Assembly: GCA_035771165.1 (NCBI GenBank)
Contig: JAWNZC010000181.1
Span: 171,501 to 235,500, forward strand
From: Paragorgia papillata
Taxonomy: Eukaryota; Cnidaria; Anthozoa; Scleralcyonacea; Coralliidae
Reading direction: 5' to 3'
DNA: 64,000 nt
Position numbers and translations under genes: made by a program. Shown here piece after piece: positions 22,984-33,304 of the stretch; the first letter of the stretch is position 1; each line of letters starts with the position of its first letter. A model generated the notes under the pieces. It had not been told where the DNA came from and did no database searches. It saw only the letters and a program-made list of their open reading frames with translations.

Positions 22984-23170
22984 AGTAACTTAGGTTAGAT
23001 ATACTGCCGAAACAGAGAACGTAGGAATCTAACGTTTCTCTCTGACGAAGGGCCTTCGCTCGAAACGTTAGATTCCTACGTTCTCTGTTTCGGCAGTATA
23101 TCTAACCTAAGTTACTATATTTCGATTGTTGTTTCAACACTGCCTACGCAGCACGCTACTTTTATTTCAC
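22984..23170. repeat. Long perfect hairpin with Penelope-style centre
   Basis: Arms of about 55 bp (22984-23040 and 23062-23117) are almost perfectly inverted around CTGACGAAGGGC...GCTCGAAACG. The tail to 23170 (AACACTGCCTACGCAGCACG) is the inverse of the start of family A (2250-2280). Confidence 0.65.
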
Positions 23171-23219
23171 TAATCTTCTATGCGTACATGTATCTGCGCC
23201 AAACCCACCACTGTGAGAA

Positions 23220-24100
23220 TCTTGTCAAGATCTTGTCTGATCTTGTAAGTTCAAATCTTATAAGATTTTTACACGTAGATCTTATAAGATTTTAGCGAGA
23301 TCTTATAAGATAATTAAAGAGAAAGTACACGTTCTCTGACCAAAATAATTTTTTATCATGACTCACAAAAACTGTGGTAGATCACACTCACAAGTTTACT
23401 ATAAGTGTTTTAGTCAAAAACTTTGTTGGAAATATAGAATTTAACGGCAAGCAGCCGTATTGGAAATTTGGGATATATCTTCATTGCAGTTGAGCCACCG
23501 GATACCGCGTGTTTAAAGTATACCCCTGAATCGTCTGTATAGGTTTGTGCCATTCACGAATCTTCTACAGTTAGATAGAGCGTTAAATTATGTACAACAT
23601 ATGTGTATTAGAAAACATGGTATAGAATAGCAACGGAGAAAAGGCTATTTGAACTGACATGAGCGCAAATATCAAATTGCATTATTACGCTATTTACTTG
23701 GCGTACGGTCAAACGCGGTCATATTTAAAAGTATATCTCTGAATCGTCTGTAGGTTTGTGCCATTTGGGAAACTTGCACGGTTAGATAGAGCGTTAAATT
23801 CTAGAATAGCAACGGAAAAAAAATTATTTGAACTGAGATGAGCGCAAATATCAAATTGCATTATTATGCATCACTTGGCGTACGGTCAAACGCAATCATT
23901 TTAAAGTATCCTGAATCGTCTGTAGGTTTGTGCCATTAACGAAACTCGTACAGTCAGATAGAACGTTAAATTATGTACAAGATATGTGAATTTGAAAAAA
24001 TCGTTTAGAATAGAACCCTGAAAATCGTAGTATTTTAATCCAAAACTTTGTCGCTTCGGAGGACTTCGTGATATGGCGAACGAAATATTGTAAACACGAT
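23220..24100. repeat. ATCTTATAAGAT repeats and a degenerate 170-215 bp tandem repeat
   Basis: Palindromic ATCTTATAAGAT variants cluster at 23225-23310. After that, a unit marked by GAATCGTCTGTA recurs at about 23528, 23741 and 23912, with shared TTAGATAGAGCGTTAAATT and GGCGTACGGTCAAACGC segments. No coding content is seen. Confidence 0.55.
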
Positions 24101-24428
24101 CGGATTAAAAATACTTGTTTCCATCGTTCAAACTGACAGCTCGTAGGTTGACGCCAAAAAATTCTGAGCTTCGATTGTCCCCGATCATGCCCGATTCACT
24201 TGTCGCGCATTGTTTACAGCTACACAAAAACATACACACAACACGATAGCAATATATCTGCTGCGCAGATACAAAAACAAACCTTAAAATAAACAGGGAA
24301 ATACAATAGAGGAGGGTAATCCTTCTAAGAGGGTAACCCTCTACCTCCATGTTAACAGCACCTATATATTACGCTGTTGATAACGTTCTCTGGTTTTAAT
24401 ATTAATTCGGGTTACGAGCTTTCGGCTA

Positions 24429-24816
24429 CACTCGCAAAAACGCACACTCTGTGTCAGACCTGATGCAGAATGATGTCAGATCTGTTCAGAAAAATGTAGC
24501 GACCCCTGATACAGCCTGTTGCAGTATCAGCTATGATACACCTATGATATCGTATCTGTATCATACCTGCAGCTACAACAGACTGTTCACAACAGATTAT
24601 GTCAAACTGTATCAGCCTGACACGGTCAGTGCTGTATATAACAGACTGAACAGGTATGTTGTCTACGGAGCTGTCGCAGTCTGTTAGAAATTCCAACTAA
24701 ATGTTGATACATCAGCGCTGGTACATTCTGTAGCTGTCAGGCTGTATCAAGGGTCGCTTCATTTCTCTGAACAGATCTGATATCAGAGCTGATCAGACTG
24801 TGCGTTTTTACGTGTG
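24429..24816. mobile_element. Tc1/mariner-like MITE inside the Penelope relic
   Basis: The ends CACTCGCAAAAACGCACA and CACACGTAAAAACGCACA (inward) are flanked by TA. The right Penelope arm (CAGACTGCTAGCCGAAAGC) gives the uninterrupted sequence and confirms a TA duplication. Longer inverted stretches (GATCTGTTCAGA, GGGTCGC) lie inside. Confidence 0.75.
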
Positions 24817-24902
24817 TAGCAGACTGCAGTCTTCGACGGGTAGATTACAATGAATAGTGTGACACAAACAACTGGTTACAATTACATACATGGCCAAAAG
24901 AA

Positions 24903-25133
24903 GTGATATATGGTGGATCAAACTATATCACATCCATAAGTGGACCAAATATCGCAAACCATGCTTGGGCGAACGATCATCGAATAGACTTTGAAAACGG
25001 CAAGATAATTGACAAAGGCAACTATCGTCACAGACCAACTTTAGAATCCTGGCACACCGCAATCACGAAAAACTCAGACAACAACTCAAAACATTTGCCG
25101 GAACAATACCGATTTTTAGTCAAGAAACTTTAA
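24903..25133 (+). pseudogene. C-terminal part of a Penelope-like element GIY-YIG endonuclease
   Basis: The frame reads ...IANHAWANDHRIDFENGKII, then DKGNYRHRPTLESWHTA and LPEQYRFLVKKL. Penelope-like proteins carry a GIY-YIG endonuclease after the reverse transcriptase. Its last part has a conserved His (AxxH), a D-(F/W)-E-N segment, then R-x-x-LESWH and a final LPxxY, all present here in that order. The E of LESWH is the expected metal-binding glutamate region. Only about 60 residues of real domain remain; the reverse transcriptase and the GIY-YIG residues are missing. The first 17 residues come from the inverted arm and are probably not original. The ATG is therefore arbitrary. Confidence 0.7.
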
Positions 25134-25331
25134 ATAACTAATGATGTAAATTAACATTCTACTCGTAGGCGGAACTGACACTATATATCACTTCTTTTGT
25201 CCATGTATATAATTGTAAACCGTTGTTTGTGTCACACTATTCATTGTAATCTACCCGTCCAAGGCTGCAGACTGCTAGCCGAAAGCTCGTAACCCGAATT
25301 AATATTAAAACCAGAGAACGTTATCAACAGC

Positions 25332-25690
25332 AATATGAATGAATAATCCTGGTTTCGCATCCAACATCTTTAAAAGGACCTATATAGTTAATTAAGAGAG
25401 ACATGCTGCGCTGCACGCAACACAATATTATAATATAAACAAGACACTTAACAGATGATACTTTGATTCTCATTACACAATTAACTTTATAATCCGACAA
25501 GTAGGGATTGTCTGTTATTGGTCATGTTTCACAGTTTCTTATTATTCACAGTTTTTTATAATTTTTCTTGTTTGATGATTTACGAATTACGATATTTATA
25601 AGATTTTCACTCCGACTCCGGCTTTTCCGAGTCCGATGGTAAACACCGATTTTTATCGATTGACCAACCGATAAAAATCGGCCGACTAAA
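25332..25690. other. AT-rich stretch with a short palindrome
   Basis: No gene is seen. A CCGATTTTTATCG / CGATAAAAATCGG hairpin lies at about 25648-25681, just before the 13-bp array. Confidence 0.35.
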
Positions 25691-25797
25691 ATCGCAGCGT
25701 GCGTGCCTAGCGTCCGTGCCTAGCGTGTGCGCCTAGCGTGCGCGCCTAGCGTGCGCGCCTAGCGTGCGCGCCTAGCGTGCGTGCCTAGCGTGCGTGC
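25691..25797. repeat. 13-bp GC-rich minisatellite
   Basis: The unit GCCTAGCGTGCGC repeats about eight times with C/T and G/A variants. It stands out by base composition from the AT-rich surroundings. Confidence 0.9.
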
Positions 25798-25819
25798 ACA
25801 TTCATATTAGGGAGCTTAA

Positions 25820-26060
25820 AGTGCTTATGAAACGAAAATTAAGTTTGTCTTATTTGAAAGTACTTTTAAAATGACAAAGTATCATCTTTTGCAGTCTTTT
25901 GTTTCCTTGCTTTGTTTTGAAGATATCACAGTTTGTTTTATAAGCGAAACTAGCCAGTGACGTCACTGCGTTGACATAAAATGAAGCTTCACTGGGTTCT
26001 GATGGTGAACTACCACCTAAGAAAAATAAATAAGACAATTAAGAAGAGAATAAAATTTTA
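25820..26060. mobile_element. Left end of a TTAA transposon related to 8372-9753
   Basis: TTAA (25816-25819) is followed by AGTGCTTATGAAACGAAAAT and the same order of motifs as the other TIRs (TTGCAGTTTTTCG-like, GATATTTCAG-like, TGACGTCA). Its right end is not found, and the similarity fades by about 26000. Confidence 0.6.
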
Positions 26061-26115
26061 CACAACTTAAAGACTTCTTGTCTTCCTTTATCCTTCCCTC
26101 CCTCCCTCCCCTAGT

Positions 26116-26204
26116 TAGCCTGCGTAGCAGGCGTTACTGGATGAGGGGACTGGGGAAGCCCTCTCCCCAGTCCCCTCGTCCAGTAACGCCTGCTATGCAG
26201 GCTA
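26116..26204. mobile_element. 89-bp palindromic Mutator-like MITE
   Basis: The inverted arms TAGCCTGCGTAGCAGGCG and complement cover nearly the whole element. The left 9-bp flank is TCCCCTAGT (26107-26115). The right flank was split by a later insertion and reads TCCCC + TAGT once that insertion is removed. Confidence 0.8.
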
Positions 26205-26209
26205 TCCCC

Positions 26210-26418
26210 TAGCCTGGTTACCTGGCCCAATTTCAAAAGAAATATGGGCCAGGTAACCACTAATCTCATTCTCGCGTCATCAGGGCTAAATCCACTTATG
26301 ACGATTGCAATTTCACTCATAGCCACTAAAAACGCGCGAAATTGTAACCAATAGGAAAGCAGAAGTCTTTAGTGGTTACCTGGCCCATATTCTTTGATTG
26401 GGCCAGGGTACCAGGCTA
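26210..26418. mobile_element. Mutator-like MITE, copy 2, nested in the flank of the previous one
   Basis: It has the same tips as 13315-13496, with a perfect 9-bp duplication GCTATCCCC (26201-26209 and 26419-26427). The target overlaps the right tip of the 89-bp MITE and its flank, which orders the two insertions in time. Confidence 0.9.
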
Positions 26419-26431
26419 GCTATCCCCTAGT

Positions 26432-26884
26432 TTGATCCAGTGTTACTACAGAAAGAAACCAGAGTAAATTAAACTAACTAAAACTGTAAAACAGAACTGA
26501 AGCTCAAAACATTGACTTGAGTGATTAATTACAACTCTAACACCTAGTACTGTAGGAAGCAGATTATTATAAACTGACCTGGCTGAGATGACTCTATGAG
26601 ATTTCTGTGTTGGTTGCCTGAGGCATATATATAGTTGTACAAAACATATTATAAACTTGATTATAGCAACCTGAAAGAAAAACAAGAAGATAATGAGCAA
26701 AACATAAAAACAAGTTGCAAAAAATTTGAATATGAAACAAGAAGGTGCGTGTGGTGCAAGCGATAACTATGCAAAATTAAGTGTCTTAATAAATATATAA
26801 GTCGTCAATGAAAATCTATTCAAATTAAGATTGACAGTGTTATTGCTATTATTGTAGGATAAAATTTCACTGACCAAACAAATA
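26432..26884. other. AT-rich stretch without recognised features
   Basis: No repeat partner, inverted repeat or protein family was recognised. Small frames have no support. Confidence 0.3.
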
Positions 26885-28050
26885 GGTGCCATTGTTAATT
26901 GGGGGAGGGGTGTTGGGACAAATTGACCCGTCCCTGGGAATCACTAATCCCTGGGGGTGACTAATCCCTGGGATGTCACTGATCCCTGAGGGGTGATTAA
27001 ATCCTGGGAGGGGTGATTAAATCCTGGGAGGTCACTGATCCCCGAGGGGTGATTAAACCCTGAGAGGGGTGATTAAACCCTGAGGAGGGGTGATTAAACC
27101 CTGGGAGGGGTGATTAAACCCTGAGGAGGGGTGATTAAACCCTGAGAGGGGTGATTAAACCCTGAGAGGGGTGATTAAACCCTGAGGAGGGGTGATTAAA
27201 CCCTGAGAGGTCACTGATCCCTGAGGGGTGATTAAACCCTGAGAGGGGTGATTAAACCCTGATAGGGGTGATTAAACCCTGAGGAGGGGTGATTAAACCC
27301 TGAGAGGGGTGATTAAACCCTGAGGAGGGGTGATTAAACCGTGAGGAGGGGTGATTAAACCCTGAGGAGGGGTGATTAAACCCTGAGAGGGGTGATTAAA
27401 CCCTGAGGAGGGGTGATTAAACCCTGAGAGGGGTGATTAAACCCTGAGGAGGGGTGATTAAACCCTAAGAGGGGTGATTAAACTCTGAGATGGGTGATTA
27501 AACCCTGAGAGGGGTGATTAAACCATGAGAGGGGTAATTAAACCCTGAGAGGGGTGATTAAACCCTGAGAGGGGTGATTAAACCATGAGGGGTGATTAAA
27601 CCATGAGAGGGGTGATTAAACCATGAGAGGGGTGATTAAACCCTGGGAGGGGTGATTAAACCCTGAGAGGTCCTGATCCCTGAGGGGTGATTAAACCCTG
27701 AGAGGGGTGATTAAATCCTGAGAGGGGTGATTAAACCCTGGGAGGGGTGATTAAACCCTGAGAGGGGTGATTAAATCCTGAGAGGGGTGATTAAATCCTG
27801 AGAGGGGTGATTAAATCCTGGGAGGTCCTGATCCCTGAGGGGTGATTAAATCCTGGGAGGTCTTGATCCCTGAGGGGTCACTAAACCCTGAGAGGTCACT
27901 GATCACTGGGTGGTCGCGAATCCTTACGGGTCACTGATCCCTAGGAGTCACAAATCTCTAGGCTCACTGATACTTATGGGTCAGATGACCCTGGGGGTAA
28001 CTAATGCCTAGGGGTTACTCAACCCATGGGAGATCACTAATGCCTGGAAA
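26885..28050. repeat. 20-21 bp minisatellite (GGGGTGATTAAACCCTGAGA), over 50 units
   Basis: Units of 20-21 bp run for about 1.1 kb. At the edges they degrade into variants such as GGTCACTGATCCCTGAGG. GAG/GAGGAG length changes alternate through the array. There are no unique spacers, so it is not CRISPR. Confidence 0.95.
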
Positions 28051-28117
28051 AGACACGTTGTAAAGAAATGCTGGACTAGAAAGAACAGATGAACTTAGAA
28101 ATGCTATAAAAGACAGA

Positions 28118-28735
28118 GATGTATTGTATTGTATTGTATAAATTTATACAATATGGCTATAGTCTGAGGTTTAAAGCACAATAGCTGCTGCTGTGTGTGA
28201 GAAAATAGTATTTTAACCATTCTTTTCTTTTAAGTCAATCTTCAGCAATAAGGCTGTTATTGTTTGAAGCAGTATTTTATTGCTAAAAATCTTGACAGTT
28301 TAATTACCACAGTTTTCACTCAGTACAATATACAGTTGCAGATTGAGTCCAACCTTGCCAGCTACTGTATGTACATGTATTTTTAAATACACATACATAC
28401 AGTAGCTGGCATGGTTGGACTCAATCTGCAACTGTATATTGTACTGATCGAGTGAAAACTGTGGTAATTAAACTGTCAAGATTTTTAGCACTAAAAATAA
28501 TACTAATAATAACAATAACAGCCTTATTGCTGAAGATTGACTTAAAAAAAGAATGGTTAAAATACTATTTTCTCACATGCAGCTAGCAGCTATTGTGCTA
28601 TTATAACTCATTCCTGTCCGAGGGCTTCCCCAGAGATGAATAAAATCGTCTGGCATTAGCCAGAATAAAATACTAAAGACCAATTCGGACAGGAAAGAGT
28701 TAAACCTCAGATTATAGCCATATTGTATTGCTTTA
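28118..28735. repeat. Imperfect palindrome with arms of about 270 bp
   Basis: From the centre near 28383, the right arm mirrors the left: CAGTAGCTGGCA..., CAATCTGCAACTGTATATTG, GGTTAAAATACTATTTTCTC and so on. The right arm is interrupted by a hairpin MITE (28607-28699), while the left arm keeps the empty TTTAAA site near 28170. Confidence 0.75.
28607..28699. mobile_element. TTAA-flanked hairpin MITE in the palindrome arm
   Basis: Arms CTCATTCCTGTCCGAGG / CGGACAGGAAAGAG with core ATGAATAAAATCGTCTGGC. The right flank is TTAA (28700-28703) and the left ATAA. The opposite arm of the palindrome shows the uninterrupted target. Confidence 0.7.
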
Positions 28736-29061
28736 ATATTTTCAATTAGAATTTGTGAAATGTTGGTTTTCATTTTACTTATAGAAACCTTCCTGGTAAA
28801 GTCATTTATTGTTTAATAACATTTTGTTATAGATTATAATATTTTTAATAATTAGCATAAATTAGAATAATTTGGAATAATTAATTTGAATAATTGAATA
28901 ATTTTTAAAGACAATTCAAATAATATATTGTATAAGATATACAGACTAAATCAGCTCAATACTTCACACGAAAAGATATGAATTAATCTTTGAGAAAATG
29001 ATTATTTTAGTCTGAAAAGGACAAAACTGTTCAGGTGTTACTGTAATTGCTGCAGAATTAA

Positions 29062-29307
29062 TCCATTGCTGTCTATAGGATATGAGGGTTAATCTCCCTT
29101 TGATGAGGAAAATCATCTGCTGTTAGACACAGTAAAACAATAAAGGGATCATTTTTGACCAGCTCAGGCAGGAATGGGTTAATCATTTGTTAACTCATTG
29201 CTGCCTAGGATGTCTGAGGGTTCTCTCTTTGATGAGGAAAATCATCTGCTGTTAGACAGAGTAAAACAATAAAGGGATCATTTTTGACCAGCTCAGGCAG
29301 GAATGGG
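29062..29307. mobile_element. Two TTAA-flanked hairpin MITEs in tandem (29062-29178, 29194-29307)
   Basis: Each runs TTAA - CCATTGCTG or CTCATTGCTGCC - TTTGATGAGGAAAATCATCTGC - CAGCTCAGGCAGGAATGGG - TTAA. Arms pair (GCTGCCT/AGGCAG). The core is AAAATCATCTG, a variant of AAAATCGTCTGG. Confidence 0.65.
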
Positions 29308-29309
29308 TT

Positions 29310-30060
29310 AATTAAGAATTTATTAATAATAAATTTAGGTAAAAGTGAGGGAGTAAGAGATAATGCTTTCCTGCCTCGAAGCAATCACTAAGTGCAGTTT
29401 CCTGCTGCCATGTGAACAGATAAAACTTAACCCAAATCCTTATCTAAAGTTCCTTCCTTATCAAAACAAAATTCCTCTTCGAGGGAATGGTATAAATGAA
29501 TACGGCAAAGGCGACAGTGGTCATGCATTCTGTCACAGTCAGAGAGCTGACTCTAGATCGTTCTGAATACTGGCAATCTAAGTCTTTATCTGTAAATAGT
29601 CACTTTTAGCCATAAATTGTAATAATAAAACAAAAATGCAATAATTATCTAATAAATGAGTGGTTGGAAGTGCTGTCATCCTTATCACAGAAGTGCTGTG
29701 CCTCACTGCCTCACACATTTGGATGGGTGAGACATCGACCTTACAAGTGCTGAGCACCCTTCAGCAGGGTGTAGGAACCAGGGGGGGATGGGGCATGTGC
29801 CCCCCCCCCCCCAACTTTGTCATGAAGTGCCCTTATTGCAACAGAAAAGTGCCCTTTTTATGATAAAACATGTGTTTCAAGTGTCCTTTTGAAATCCTAC
29901 CGCCTGAACAAAGTGCCCTTTTGAAGCTGTGTCCCTCCAAGATCAACTTGCTTCCTACACCCACTGCCCCTCAGACTTTGTTAATGTCTCTAAAATGGGC
30001 AATCCCCATTTTAGGCCAGCAGACAGGACACCCTCCTCCCAGTTCAGCTACTTCCTTCAA
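29310..30060. other. Filler between hairpin MITEs, absent from the second block copy
   Basis: It includes a GGGGGGATGGGG run followed by a C14 run (29786-29812) and repeated AAGTGCCCTTTTT phrases. It may be an eroded element, but no ends could be fixed. No gene is seen. Confidence 0.3.
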
Positions 30061-30124
30061 TAAAAAAACAATAAAGGAACCATTTTTGGTCAGCTCAGGC
30101 AGGAATGGGTTAATCACTTGTTAA

Positions 30125-30361
30125 CTCATTGCTGCCTAGGATGGCTGAGAGTTCTCTCTTTGATGAGTAAAATCATCTGGTGTTAGACACAGTAAAACAA
30201 TAAAGGGATCATTTTTGGTCAGCTCAGGCAGAAATGGGTTAATCACTTGTTAACTCATTGCTGCCTAGGATGTCTGAGAGTTCTCTCTTTGACTAGTAAA
30301 ATCATCTGGTGTTGACACAGTAAAACAATAAAGGGACTGTTTTTGGCCAGCTCAGGCAGGA
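30125..30361. mobile_element. Two further TTAA-flanked hairpin MITEs (30125-30238, 30254-30361)
   Basis: CTCATTGCTGCCTAGGATG at the left and CAGCTCAGGCAG at the right, with cores AAAATCATCTGGTGTT. The first has TTAA on both sides. The second ends irregularly in GGCAGGAACTAAAAAG, as does its paralogue at 42123-42229. Confidence 0.65.
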
Positions 30362-31333
30362 ACTAAAAAGTCACACACTTTTAAAAATAAACTACTTAGC
30401 TAGAAGACAGTTTATGTTACTGACATAACTAGCATGGGTGAATTAAAGATACTAGTTTCAGATATAAAGACAAAGGAAATAGATCATTTCCCCAGGGGAA
30501 GGGGGGAGCTAGGGAAGGTTAGAACAGCTGTGAGGTTTTCTTCTGTATATACATGTATAAATGAATATTGTTTCTGTGGGTGCAGATGTCTGGTGACATA
30601 TATAAAATTCAGCTAGCTACCCTAATAAGTACATGCAGTAAATGTCAAACTTGGTTGACTAATTCAATATCATAATTTTATGTCTCGTTTAAACCCAAAG
30701 GATCAGTTTTCTTCTAACTGCTGTAATTCTGGTGTGTTTTGTACACAAAAACATTGTTTGAAAAATCCACATGAAATTATATGCTTTTTTGGCACTGGAA
30801 AACCATAACAGTTTTTGTGGCCAAGAGATAAAATATATTAGACATGGCTTGAAAACCATTCAGACAAACTTTGAGGCTGATTCAGTGAACTCTGATCAAG
30901 GTTGACCTCCCGCAGCAAACACAAGCCCACTCACAGACACAATACTAATTATTGAATATTTAAAATCAAGCCATGTTTTGATAATGGCTAGACATTGAAA
31001 TATGCAAGGATAACAAACAAGCCATAATGACCAGGGAGTTAACGTCCGACTTTGATCAGAATCAACCCATAACAAGGCCTGGTGCTGAAAGCTTTTATGA
31101 AAACAATATTGATTATTTTTGTCTGAAGAGGATATATTTATATTTCTTAAAGCAGATATACAGAGGGAATTTCCTAAATATGACTCAGCATATAGGTATA
31201 GTGACAATGTGTTCCTGTTTGAATATGTTCCTTAATTCATATTTTGCTTGAAGTACATGTACATGCATTATTACAGGTCTTGGTCAATTTTGTTTTTATT
31301 AATGTTAAAAATATTCCATAGTATCTCAAAGCT

Positions 31334-32722
31334 CAGGGCTCAAGATTTGAATTTTTTACCAGTATCCAAGTGGATACTAGGGTCTTAAAATCTAGTATCC
31401 CTATTTGAAATTTAGTATCCCAGATTTGGATAGTAGGTATTTCGATAAGCAGTATCCAAACAAGGTAAATAACTGCCGGACAGGTGTGTAAATGAAGTGC
31501 TCTGTACACTGAAAATAAATGATTGATTGTTCAACAAGAAACAAAATGAAGATATTCATATATTTACAACTGTAATAAGTATATTTAAAATTAGTGTAAT
31601 TTCATAGTGCACATACTACAGTACCATTATCACATTTAAAACCCGTCAAAATCAGACTCTGCAGAGTCAGAATCAATCCATATGTAGTCGGTGAAGGGTC
31701 GACCTTTTTTCGCGATAGAGTGCGATATTCTAAATAGTTTTCTCATTTTATCAAAATCTTGTTGATTCATTGCCTCCAAGGCTCGTTCGACAGGATTTAT
31801 AGTTCCTGGTGTTGCTGTAAGGGCCTTTTGATGTTTTGCGCATCGTTTGTGACGTTCACTTGCGAGATGAGTTTGTAACGCTTTAATATGGAAATTACCG
31901 CAACCACCCTTCACAAACTTGGATTCCTTGTCGCAAAGCGTCCCGCTGTTTAAACAAGTACTACAAAACATCTTATCATTCGTTAGGGTCACCCACGGGA
32001 ATGAGCTTTTCCATTTTTGGTTAAATTTTCCGCCGTTTTTTTTTTTTAGGCCGTCTCACTTCCTCAACGACTTGTACCTCGGCTTCTACGGTCTCGTGGG
32101 TCTGCTGCTGCGTTTCAGCTGTTCGTAACTCGTTATCATTGATTTCTTTCGGCTGTTGTTCTGTATCTTGTGCGCCTTCATCACCATGCGTGTCTTGTTG
32201 ACGTTGTTGTATTCGGGTTGAGTCGGTTGACGATGACAAAGAAGGACTCTCGTCACGAACTTGCGTACTTGTTTCAGCAGCTGTTGTTGAAGTTGGTCGT
32301 CTCTCTTGATTGTCTCGCTGATTTCGAACTACGTATCTCCACATTTTTGTAAAAACCTGCCGTAAACTATGTTCGAGCACATGCTTTTTATCTCGTGCTA
32401 GCAGAGAAAAACCATAGGCATAGAAAGTAGAAACACGAGTCAAATTTCATTGCGTTGCGATGGCGACAGGAAATCGCGCGTGTTCTGAGCAATCATTGCC
32501 GAAAATAGACAGGCAGAAATTAACCTCGTGCTCAGGTCCATTCCGTTTTCGCGCGACAAACAACGAAAAAAATATTATTTTGACGAACATTTCGCCGCGC
32601 TGTACGAACTTCGCCAATATTTCGATTTTTTTTTAGTATCCCGTCGGGATACTAAGCCTATGATATCTAGTATCCAAAATTGAAATCTGGTATCCCGTGG
32701 ATACCGCTAATCTTGAGCCCTG
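31334..32722. mobile_element. hAT element (5-bp target duplication) with CAGGGCTCAAGATT ends
   Basis: The ends are inverted (CAGGGCTCAAGATT), and AAGCT is duplicated at 31329-31333 and 32723-32727. The empty site exists at about 43196-43202 in block B'. Many TAGTATCC subterminal repeats crowd both ends. Five-base targets are known in a subset of hAT elements. The minus strand carries a transposase N-terminal region; the catalytic part is gone. Confidence 0.85.
31636..32443 (-). pseudogene. hAT transposase N-terminal region (ZNF862-like zinc finger), frameshifted and truncated
   Basis: The first 140 codons (32443-32021) are polar, rich in Q/E/T, and end in a basic PKKKKRR patch that looks like a nuclear signal. 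A run of 12 A on the minus strand (32047-32036) shifts the frame. The frame that continues past it reads KWKSSFPW, then K-M-F-C-x2-C and later L-x2-H-x4-R-H-K-R-C, a degenerate zinc-finger layout. It then reads LFRISHSIAKKGRPFTDYIW, a signature of the ZNF862/Zaphod-type hAT transposases just before their catalytic domain. It stops at 31636 after an acidic DSDSAESDFDGF tail, so the RNase H-like core and the hATC region are missing. The second part has a GTG at 31992 only as the first in-frame candidate start. Function as a transposase is excluded; a DNA-binding fragment is possible. Confidence 0.7.
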
Positions 32723-32754
32723 AAGCTATATAATATATATATATATATATATAC

Positions 32755-33304
32755 AGTCAAACCTCCCTTTGTGGACACCTCTTGTAAGTGGACACCTCCC
32801 TTTGTGGACACCTCCCTTTGTGGACACCTCTCGTAAGTGGACACCTCCCTTTGTGGACACCTCGTAAGTGGACACCTCTCGTAAGTGGACACCTCCCATA
32901 AGTGGACACCTCTCGTAAGTGGACACCTCCCTTTGTGGACACCTCTCGTAAGTGGACACCTCCCGTAAGTGGACACCTCCTGTAAGTGGACACCTCGCGT
33001 AAGTGGACACCTCTTGTAAGTGGACACCTCCCATAAGTGGACACCTCTCGTAAGTGGAAACCTTGTGTAAGTGGACACCTCTCGTAAGTGGACACCTCTC
33101 GTAAGTGGACACCTCTTGTAAGTGGACACGTCTCGTAAGTGGACACCTCCCGTAAGTGGACACCTCTCGTAGGTGGACACCTCCCTTTGTGGACACCTCT
33201 CGTAAGTGGACACCTCTCGTAAGTGGACACCTCTCATAAGTGGACACCTCCCGTAAGTGGACACCTCTCGTAAGTGGACACCTCCCATAAGTGGACACCT
33301 CTCA
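32755..33304. repeat. 16-17 bp minisatellite (GTGGACACCTCTCGTAA), about 33 units
   Basis: Units of 17 bp (CTCGTAA type) and 16 bp (CCCTTT type) alternate. Because the unit lacks stops on the minus strand in all frames, long frames reading REVSTYERCPLTRGVHL arise in parallel; these are not genes. The array starts with ACAGTCAAACCTCC, which resembles a Tc1/mariner end. The paralogue is at 43515-44051. Confidence 0.9.

Larger units (their letters stand above)
24373..25331. mobile_element. Penelope-like element relic between inverted terminal repeats
   Basis: The left arm (24373-24912, excluding a MITE at 24429-24816) and the right arm (25185-25331) are inverted copies of about 150 bp starting GCTGTTGATAACGTTCTCTG. 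The arms contain the GAGCTTTCGGCTAGC motif seen in other Penelope-style repeats of the window. The centre codes for the tail of a GIY-YIG endonuclease. Confidence 0.65.

Noticed and set aside
24451..24696. Frames of about 80 codons on both strands
   Set aside because: They lie entirely within a Tc1/mariner-like MITE with inverted halves, so both strands are open by symmetry.
30434..31251. Small frames conserved between blocks B and B'
   Set aside because: Paralogues are similar simply because the duplication is young. Length differences (for example near 30773 and 42646) shift the frame, and no family or splice signal supports them.
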